DNA from: Aquatica leii
Taxonomy: Eukaryota > Arthropoda > Insecta > Coleoptera > Lampyridae
Length of the DNA stretch: 64,000 nucleotides
Assembly: GCA_035610365.1 (NCBI GenBank)
Contig: CM069432.1
Span: forward strand, 238,480,104 to 238,544,103
Reading direction: 5' to 3'
The translations under genes and the position numbers were made by a program. Positions within the stretch are counted from its first letter, which is position 1; each line of letters starts with the position of its first letter. The notes beneath the pieces were generated by a model. It saw nothing but the letters and a program-made list of their open reading frames with translations, was not told where the DNA came from and did no database searches. Positions 57,190 to 64,000 of the stretch are shown here, in pieces.

Positions 57190-57514
57190 GTAAATAAATG
57201 TTTTCATTTTAATAAATAAATATTTTAAACCATCTAAAGTTCAAGTGATTTTCACGTGTTTTCGGAAAACTTTTTCCGCCGAAAGGAATTTAAAAAGTTT
57301 TACAAATAAAATAAAAATTTATTTAATAAGGAAGGTAGAAGATGTGTTGCTAAACAAAATTTAATTTTCTTGCTGTGGCTTTGAGAAGTTTCCGCGCTTC
57401 GATATTTCTTACTTATACGACACCGGCAAGGTTTATTATATTTAAATATTTTTAATTTGTATAATACACAAAATATCATTTTACAAGTTTTAAAGTAAAC
57501 AATTTTCTTTTCAG
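57190..57514 (+). other. Sarcoglycan intron between the two exons
   Basis: This 325-bp GT-AG intron is AT-rich. The minus-strand ORF that crosses it and the following exon (57300-57605) is a shadow of the exon. Confidence 0.85.
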
Positions 57515-57711
57515 GAAATGATCGCTTCGAGTGCCTAACAGATAACTTTAAAGTAATCAATACAAAAGGAACAGTGCTGTTCTCGGCGGACCACAAAGAA
57601 GTCATCTTAGGAGTAGATTCACTAAGAATAACTGGCGAAGGGGGTACGATTTTCCATGGTTCCGTACAAACCCCTTTAGTTCGTGCAGAGTCCGGCCACG
57701 ATTTAAGGTTT
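57515..57711 (+). CDS. Scgdelta: Delta/gamma-sarcoglycan, next internal exon
   Basis: After a 325-bp intron with acceptor TTTTCAG|GAAATG, the phase-1 codon is completed (GGA) and the exon reads GNDRFECLTDNFKVINTKGT, VLFSADHKEVILGVDSLRIT and GEGGTIFHGSVQTPLVRAES, then GHDLRF. The LFS.D..EV..G...LR(I/V).G.GG..F..S(V/I)(Q/E)TP.VRA sequence is the conserved middle of the sarcoglycan extracellular domain. The donor GTAAGT at 57712 is a consensus site and leaves phase 0. Vertebrate orthologues continue with an LR(L/I).SPT-type segment, consistent with the frame here. The downstream exons, including the C-terminal cysteine cluster, are not in the remaining window. Confidence 0.93.
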
Positions 57712-58790
57712 GTAAGTTTTACGATATCTCAACGGTAATATAACCAACAATTAAGACACCATCTGCCACTTAACTCTTCTAGCATACTAATTTCTTAGCA
57801 AGTTTTACGGGAATTTGGAATGTACGAGCATCTGTTTTTACAATATGTTTCTTCTATTAAATCGTTCTAGAACTCTTACTCCCGTTTTATGACTTAGTGC
57901 ATTCCTTCTGTCAAAGTTACTCGTTTGTAAGCTCGATCTGCAACAGATGTGCTTTGTTCCTATAAGATATACGGCATCAACATCGTCAAAATGCAAATTC
58001 GACTACTTCTGTACATTTTATTATAAAAAGAAAAAGAACAAAAATTTACGACTGACACTCTGTTTTCCTACTTTCATTTTATATAAATCGTATTTTATAT
58101 ACATTTGTTTGTACTAATAGGTGTAATAAACATGCTAAGTAAGCAGCATTCGTAATTCAAGCCACACACACACAATTTAATTACATCGTGAAAACTACAA
58201 ATCGTTTACAAAGTATTAAAGTTTTATTTATTTGTTGTTATAATGAACACCTTTTTTTTAAACTATAATTAACTAACAAGTTTTTTTTTATTTTATCAAA
58301 TTTATGTTTATACGAAAAAATCTAATTATAAAGGTACAGTTTAACAAAAAATTGCAAAACACAATTTTGTCGTGAGGAGTTTAAATGAAATACTTTGCTT
58401 TTTTATACGAAACAATTTAATGAGATTCATCCAGAAGTTTGTTGGTTTCTCTTCTTTTATATGCCATTTAAATTTGTCTACGCTAACGTAGTTGCGTTTT
58501 TCATCGGTCATTCGTTATTGTTTGTATTTTTATTTCCAACTTCAGTTTTTTTGTAATCTTATAAAATCAAAGTAATTACATTAGTTTATAAATTTAAGTT
58601 TTTTCGCTGAAGTTTGAATTTTATTAGATGATATTGACTAAATATATTGTGATTTCAAATATGATTTAGATTTTTTCCTATCACATCCAGATATAGCATT
58701 ACTTAGCAAACAAGAAAAATATTGATTTTTACGAATATACACATTTAACTTTATTTTACTTAATAAAGAAAATTGATAAAATTACAATGT
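57712..58790 (+). other. Start of a long downstream sarcoglycan intron
   Basis: No further sarcoglycan coding sequence or other gene is recognised. The intron starts GTAAGTTTT and apparently extends through the TE cluster at 58.8-64 kb. Confidence 0.6.
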
Positions 58791-58799
58791 TATTACAAA

Positions 58800-59223
58800 A
58801 AAAATACAAATTAATCGAAATTTAAACGTTTAGTCTACCATCATGTTTGTATTCCACATTTCTTGATATCCCTGTTTTCTGTTACATTTTTTATGTCCTT
58901 ATGGAAGCTCTCTTCTTTATTTGCCTCATTTATCCAAAATTGCCGGGGAAAAAATCAAGATGGGCATGCAAAAGTGAATTGTGAAGCTTTATCAGCATAT
59001 TTCTAACAATTTGTTTTTTTAATTTTGTGATGGTATTTTCCAACTGACTATCCAAAACCAATGTTTTAATTTGAGGACCAATTAAAACACCTTCTTTAAG
59101 TTTCGAAAGCATGTTCTATTCCTATTCATTTGCTTTTACAAATTGCTTCATTATACCTAATTTGATATACAATGGATGCAAAAGTATTTTATCTGCTTTC
59201 ACTAAATTTTCATGTATGTAGTA
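58800..59223 (-). pseudogene. Repeat-borne ORF of unknown class, C-terminal part
   Basis: On the minus strand it reads KADKILLHPLYIKLGIMKQF (near 59190-59140), KLKEGVLIGPQIKTLVLDSQ (59100-59040), then LIKLHNSLLHAHLDFFPGNF (58990-58935) and SFHKDIKN. This sequence type (PPLHIKLGLMK.FVKA ... FVGPQI ... HLDFFPENLG ... ERFHQDI) occurs in many repeated ORFs of arthropod genomes and is presumably transposon-encoded; I cannot name the superfamily. The N-terminal continuation lies at 61796-61935 beyond the pogo insertion. Stops and a frameshift near 59110 show decay. Confidence 0.6.
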
Positions 59224-61795
59224 GGGGAGAGTGGGTACAATTGTAACAATTTTTAGAAACGATTTTTTTTTCAAAAATTTTTAAAGCGAAAAATTACAAA
59301 GTATCACAATTTTAGATAGTTACACATTTAGCTTCAAAATAAAAATGAGAAAATTGAGATATATTAGCTCGTATAGTAGTCCAAGGGACAACATTGGGTT
59401 GATGGCGTATGTTACATTTCTACCCATGAGTGGGACAGTTGTAACATGGAAGGGGTACAAATCTAAATGTAATTAAGATGCAATCCAACAACAGTGTCTA
59501 ATAAAATAAATGATAACTTGGTAAAAACAAAATAAAAAAGAATTATTTTATAAAAGTGGTAAGTTATAAAAATTATTCGCTATCATCATCATCATCATCG
59601 CAACTTAAGCAGTAGAAAAATCAGGACGCCACTTGTGAACACATTTCTCATGTGACCACTTCTTACACTTATTGCATTGTATCCACATGTGCTGAAGGGT
59701 TTCGTTGTAGGTTGTAAGGCTTAAGGCAATATACGTATAACGTATCCTCACTTTCGTCATCAAATGAGGTTTCATCTAAACCTTTTTTGCTTATTTCTTT
59801 TTCTTTTTTCCTACATAGTTGTTTAGTTTTATTCTTTCCGTTTTGCAGATCGCTTTGTCCTTCGTCATTCATACATTTTCTTTTTACCGTTTTTGGTTTT
59901 TTCTTCCTTATACTCTGCTCTTGCTCTAGTAACAACTTTTCGGGTGTGTCAGTGAGAATTGCAGGATGTTTTTTTCTTCTTTTTGTAGTTTTTTTTTTAA
60001 ACACTGGGGGCCTTTGGAAGAGGTCGTATATTTTCCAGAACTTGGAAAGACTCGTTATGTTCATCTTCATTAAAAGGCACAACTGGTCTGGTGATAGGAC
60101 CTGGGATATTATTATCAAAAGGCACATCTGGTCTGTTGCTAGGACCTGGGATATCATTATCAAAAGGCACATCTGGTCTGGTGCTGGGACCTGGGATAAT
60201 ATTATTCTCTTGGACACTTGTTTCCAGTTCTTCCAATGGTCTATCTGTCACAGATGATGGTGCAAATTCCTTGTCTTGAAGGACAACCCAAATCCCAGAC
60301 ACTTTAAATTTGCCATAATGTTTGCCGGTGTAGTTGCCCTGGGAAACACCTCACTTACTATTCCCGGAATGTCATAAATACTCATTGTTTGGCCCGGGTG
60401 AGTCTTCATCCAATTGTCCATTGCAATATTTACGTAGTTTTTAAAGGGGTGGGAGGTGTGAGGTGGGAGCGATAATAATACAACACCATTTTCTCGACAA
60501 AATTCTATAGTAGGTACGTACAAGTGGGAATCATGGTTATCTAATAACAATAACACTTTTTTTCTTTTGTTGGCCTCACATGTCTCACAAAATGTTGTAT
60601 ACACAATAAACGTTCCTTCATTCATCCAACCTGAGCCGTTAGCCTCTCCAATACACTCCAGTGGACCATTATTTATAAAATAGGGCTGAAATTTCTTTTG
60701 CGGAAAAATCAACATTGGTGGCACTAAGTTTCCTACAGCATTAATAGCTGTGCAAACTGTAACCAGTGTGCCCCGTTCACCAGAAGTAATCGCCCCAATC
60801 TGTTTAGTCCCGTTGACTACTACAATTTTTGATGGTCGCTGAACAGTTGTAACGCCGATTTCATTGAGGTTACATATATCGGCTGCTTGAAACGAGTATT
60901 TGCCTATTAAGTTTCCCAAACTTTCAAAGAATTTCCCAACATTAACATTAAAAATTTACTGCACGAGCATAGCTAGTTGCTTCAGGGGTTCGTATAAAAA
61001 GGTTAGGATGTCGACGCATAAAATTTGTAAAAAAGTTCTTTCCAGCTATCCCTCTTTCTGGCCATTGCGTAGGTACAGGAATGCCACTTTTTGAACAGAA
61101 CTGGTACACCTGTAATTAAAATATTAGTTTAAAAAAAATAAATTGAAAACGTTTAAAAACTTACCAACTACGTATTTCCTTCGGGGTTAGGCCAAAATAA
61201 ATAATGGCAGACATCCGAATATATTTCAGAAATGCTTCTTCTTGTTCGACGGATAAAATTCGGGCGTGTGGATTATAACCTATTTTTGGTGACTCGCCTG
61301 CTTCTGTTTTGATAAAAGCATCTTTGCCTTGGGATTTTTCCTAAGAGAAAAAAACGTGAGGCTACAAATCCGGGGTACAAATCTAACATGTTACAAACGT
61401 CCCCATCGAAATTGTTACAATTGCACCGACCTGACATTACTACAATTTTTACTAGATTATCAAAGCAGAACAAAACCTAACCTTAAACTGCTAATAGTTA
61501 GTTAAATAGCCATACACAGACTACATAAATATATATTTGCATTGACTGTAACAGTAAAGATGGATTGGATGTTCAAAAGTTGGTAAAAAAGTTTAAATTT
61601 TACTTACGTATTGAGAAATTAGATTTTTCGTTTTTCTATATCGCTGCATCAATGAACGGGGCTTAACTGCCGTTGGATTGCAGTACGTCTTGAACTTGGA
61701 TTAACTGACACGTTGCCAGATGTATGCATTTTATGTAGAAATATTTATGGCCAGTGTTACATTTGTACCGCGTTACAATTGTACTCACTCTCCCC
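59224..61795 (-). mobile_element. pogo-type transposon with matching inverted ends
   Basis: The ends GGGGAGAGTGGGTACAATTG (left, from 59224) and CAATTGTACTCACTCTCCCC (right, to 61795) match with one mismatch, and the match continues inward to GTTAC. Both are bordered by TA (59222-59223 and 61796-61797), the Tc1/mariner/pogo target site. Subterminal GGGGTACAAATCTAA occurs near both ends (about 59453 and 61373), and (A)GTTGTAACATG-type words also recur. The 2,572-bp length and a complete though damaged transposase make this the best preserved DNA transposon in the window. It interrupts the repeat-borne ORF at 58800-61935. Confidence 0.88.
59610..61730 (-). pseudogene. pogo-family DDE transposase with C-terminal zinc finger
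   Basis: From about 61728 on the minus strand comes an N-terminal piece (TAVKPRSLMQRYRKTKNLIS), then, after a gap that could be an intron (61600-61345), KDAFIKTEAGESPKIGYNPH and FLKYIRMSAIIYFGLTPKEI (61330-61170). SGIPVPTQWPERGIAGKNFF and TNFMRRHPNLFIRTPEATSY (61090-60960) form a CENP-B-like DNA-binding region. The DDE domain (60919-60248) has TTVQRPSKIVVVNG, AITSGERGTLVTVCTAINAV and LLLLDNHDSHL (second Asp). The first acidic pair is NEIG instead of DETG, and the LQPLD box expected after PPHTSH is deleted. Three 15-residue IPGPS.RPDVPFDN repeats (60212-60070) and WIQCNKCKKWSHEKC (about 59690-59645, PHD-like) end it. A frameshift lies near 60010. Confidence 0.8.
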
Positions 61796-61935
61796 TACAA
61801 TATTTTTTTATCCTGTTGTGAGATTGTGCCTTAAAAACCACTGTTTCTTTGTGCATTGCAGAGTTTTGGCTTTACTATCCCATTCACAAATGAAGCAGAA
61901 TATTTTAGTGTACCCATTCTTCTGACCCAAAAACA
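61796..61935 (-). pseudogene. Repeat-borne ORF of unknown class, N-terminal part
   Basis: The minus strand reads GYTKIFCFICEWDSKAKTLQ, CTKKQWFLRHNLTTG and KN, corresponding to the G(Y/F)TK(Y/F)PCFLC.WDSRA segment that precedes KV(I/L)LPPLHIKLG in this repeat family. Joined across the pogo element, the order continues at 59220. This shows the pogo insertion happened inside this ORF. Confidence 0.6.
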
Positions 61936-61939
61936 TACA

Positions 61940-64000
61940 TAGGGTCATACGGGGTTAGTGTAGACACAAGTTATACAGTTTCGAGTTTGCCTTATGGTAA
62001 AAAAACATTTTTGAGTCAAAATTAATATTTAAAAAAAAAATTGTAGCTAGAAATGTCTGCTATAAGAGACAATTTTTAAATATGCAAAGGACGTTGCTTG
62101 TTATTTGTTTTTTAATTTTTTAATTTGTATGCGAAAAGCCACATTTACCCCGCGAAAAGGGTAAGTGTGGCATTTGACTGTGGTCAGTGCCGATTTTATT
62201 GTGAATTCATTGCATTATACAAGTGGGTAAGTGTGAATAAATAAAACAAGATATTTCCCATTCGTTTCATCCTAACAAAAAGAAATTAACTTATTTGGAA
62301 CTGGTTTTAATAATACTTGTAAGATTACATTTCAAAAACTTCATTAATAGGATTTGAAAAAACATATCTAATTTTATTTCCGCACATATTTATATTAGAG
62401 GTTGGTAAGACACTGACAATTTGTTGAAATGTTACAGAAGAGACATCATTATCATTTAATAAGTAATTTTTTTTTATATTATCAAAGCAGTTTAAGGCCA
62501 TAACAACAATATCACCTAAACCCTCGTCTTTATCAATGTTTTGAATGATACAAACATAAAAGAAGTTTGTGGTTTTTCTCATTTGCGTTTGAAATTTGAG
62601 TTGTTTTTTTCTTCTTCTTCTTCTCCTTTAAGGATTCTAGGTAGTCAGTTTCTGTAATTATTTCAGTAATATCAATTCTCCTTTTAACATTTCTTACGGT
62701 ACTTGTAATAAACTAGTCGCGCTGGTTGATGTCGATGGCATAGGACTGATGCATGTATGAGAAGCTTTATAGCGAGCTAATTTTTCGATATCAAAACTTT
62801 TTTCAGGAATTGCGTATTATTGTAAGGATATATGCCGGTTTTGAAAACGCCTTTACTTATGGTTTCAGCATCAACTTCGGTCCAAATTTATCCAATTAAG
62901 TCTGCAAACTCGGACTTGTTTAAATGTTTGCCGTAAATATGTCTGGACCATTCTGTCAATGCGTTGTCCCATCTACATTTTACTCCTCTAAATACAACAA
63001 CATCAAGAGGCTGTAATATGTGGGATGTATGTGGGGGTAGCTTTAGAATTGTTATCTTATATTCTATTGCTGTTTCTACCAATTCGAGACTAATATGGGA
63101 TAGATGGCATCATATATTAAAAGAGCTGGAGTTTCAACACTCTTTTGAACCATGACTTAAACACGTCATCAGTCATCCAATCGTTATCTGAGACTTGATA
63201 GTTTGTACGAGGGAATGCACGTTTTCCAATCATCGGGTCCTACTTTTTTCCTTTATGCAAAATCAGTGGCGGAAGTTTATTTCCATCAGCAGATACGTAA
63301 AAAAAAACTGTATGACTCACGTCCAGTGCCAAAAGTATCTCTCACAGTTGATTGACCAACAGGAGACAAAACTTTGTTAGTATTTGGGTCTAAAGTAAAG
63401 CCTCATTCATCGCAATTAAAAATTCTGTTGGGAGCGTCTTCTAAATTGTTTTCTTTAATTAGTCTAGTCAATTTGTCAAAAAAAATCGAAAATAACAAAC
63501 GGACCTCTGGATTGTCTGGCTCTTGAGCTATCCGTTTTTTCAGTTTTCTTCAGTGAGAGCCGATGTCGTTTGCCAATAGATTTAAACCAATCATGGTCCG
63601 GTTTACAATCTTTGAATCTTGTTTTTAGAATGTGTTCTTTTACATAAGTCTCAACAACACTCAGTATCTCACGCTTTGACAAACCAAATCCTGTTTTACT
63701 TAGTATATCTAGATATTTAACTAGTTTTCCCATAAATCTGTATTTCTGCCACCACCACCTTTAGTTCTTGAAGACTTTCTGCCTCTCTATCCTTTAACTT
63801 TCTATCCTAATGTTGATCTAGGAATTGAGAATATTTTAGCAGCTACAGATAAGGTCATAGTTCCTTAGTTAATATTTTCTATGACTTGTTTAAGGTGTTT
63901 TTCTGACCACCTACCTCCAGCGCTTCTGTTTGTCTTCCGCGTGTAATTTTGCGGCATTTTGTGATAGCTCTGATTCATTATTATAATTCACTTGTATGCA
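61940..64000 (-). mobile_element. Second pogo-type transposon, extends past the window end
   Basis: A minus-strand pogo transposase remnant fills 62325-63957. At the low-coordinate side a likely terminus reads CATACGGGGTTAGTGTAGAC (from about 61948), and a related word GGGTAAGTGTGGCATTTG occurs at 62159 with its complement-like GCCACATTTACCCC at 62139. The other end must lie beyond 64000. Termini of the GGGGTTAGTGTGG type are plausible for pogo elements, but without the opposite end this is inference. Confidence 0.6.
62325..63957 (-). pseudogene. pogo-family DDE transposase (HTH-CENPB-DDE), decayed
   Basis: From ATG at 63957 on the minus strand: MPQNYTRKTNRSAGGRWSEK, then HLKQVIENIN, TMTLSVAAKIFSIPRSTL (psq-type HTH, with in-frame stops). 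Frame 63733-63476 holds LSKTGFGLSKREILSVVETY and WFKSIGKRHRLSLKKTEKTD, a CENP-B-type HTH. The DDE domain shows RIFNCDE followed by a stop and GFTLDPNTNKVLSP (63420-63370), GQSTVRDTFGTGRES, SADGNKLPPLILHKGKK (63290-63240) and LLIYDGHLSHISLELVETAI (63120-63060). KLPPHTSHILQPLDVVVF (63045-62990) follows, so all three catalytic Asp positions can be seen. The C-terminus (62582-62325) resembles the FYVC(I/V)IQ..D.DEGDIVVM tail. Stops and frameshifts make it inactive. Confidence 0.82.

Noticed and set aside
57300-57605. 101-codon minus-strand gene overlapping the sarcoglycan intron and exon
   Set aside because: It is the complement of the well supported second exon plus intron; no homology of its own.
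59669-60217. Possible separate basic nuclear protein gene
   Set aside because: Residues KKHPAILTDTPEKLLLEQEQ onward continue the pogo transposase tail after a frameshift; the N-terminal part of this frame is the out-of-frame repeat.
59787-60257. 156-codon plus-strand frame, among the longest on that strand
   Set aside because: It is antisense to the pogo transposase C-terminal region; the repeated residues mirror the 45-bp repeats of the real frame.

Overview
This is AT-rich animal nuclear DNA, almost certainly from an insect (a beetle or a similar TE-rich order is my guess, not shown). Three things point there: spliced exons of an insect-type delta/gamma-sarcoglycan gene, a eukaryotic tRNA-Asn(GTT) gene, and a dense layer of arthropod transposable elements (TEs): Gypsy, BEL/Pao, Penelope, two LINE lineages, piggyBac-like, pogo/Tigger and other Tc1-mariner relatives. 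No bacterial features, operons or CRISPR arrays are present.

Layout. 0-4.2 kb: dispersed repeat, then a decayed CR1/Jockey-type LINE whose 3' part is joined to a Penelope-like endonuclease fragment. 7.2 kb: piggyBac-like remnant. 10.2-10.9 kb: inverted Penelope terminal segments with hammerhead-ribozyme core motifs. 11.6-14.7 kb: LTR-element leader remnant and an RTE-type LINE (minus) split by a 760-bp repeat. 16-17.7 kb: BEL/Pao gag remnant (minus). 19.8-20.5 kb: foldback palindrome. 20.5-27.3 kb: a Gypsy element (minus) broken by three nested insertions: a 597-bp foldback-like element with a 9-bp target duplication, a 1,467-bp element with inverted ends, and a probable solo LTR. 27.5-28.5 kb: BEL/Pao RT-integrase remnant (plus). 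32.6-35.2 kb: Tc1/mariner-type element with about 150-bp inverted ends. 35.8-40.4 kb: two more copies of the 760-bp repeat, one split by a Tigger relic. 42.3 kb: 140-bp hairpin MITE. 43.1-43.4 kb: BEL/Pao integrase tail (minus). 46.5-53.3 kb: a tandem Gypsy array with an internal gag-protease duplication and one shared LTR; the second leader carries an insertion holding the tRNA gene. 53.5-55.1 kb: piggyBac-like element with TTAA ends. 57.0-57.7 kb: two sarcoglycan exons. 58.8-61.9 kb: a repeat-borne ORF split by a pogo element with matching ends. 61.9-64.0 kb: a second pogo element running out of the window.

The sarcoglycan exons are the only evident host protein-coding sequence. The upstream membrane-anchor exon and the downstream exons were not found, so much of the window is probably intronic or flanking DNA of that gene. 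Essentially every TE ORF carries stops, frameshifts or deletions, so the elements look dead; the nesting gives a readable relative chronology. I found no convincing evidence of a new functional system. The most unusual items are the tandem-repeat-ended foldback element, the tRNA gene inside an inverted-repeat-bounded insertion, the piggyBac-like element with repeated GGGGATTCCCC palindromes, and the Gypsy internal duplication.
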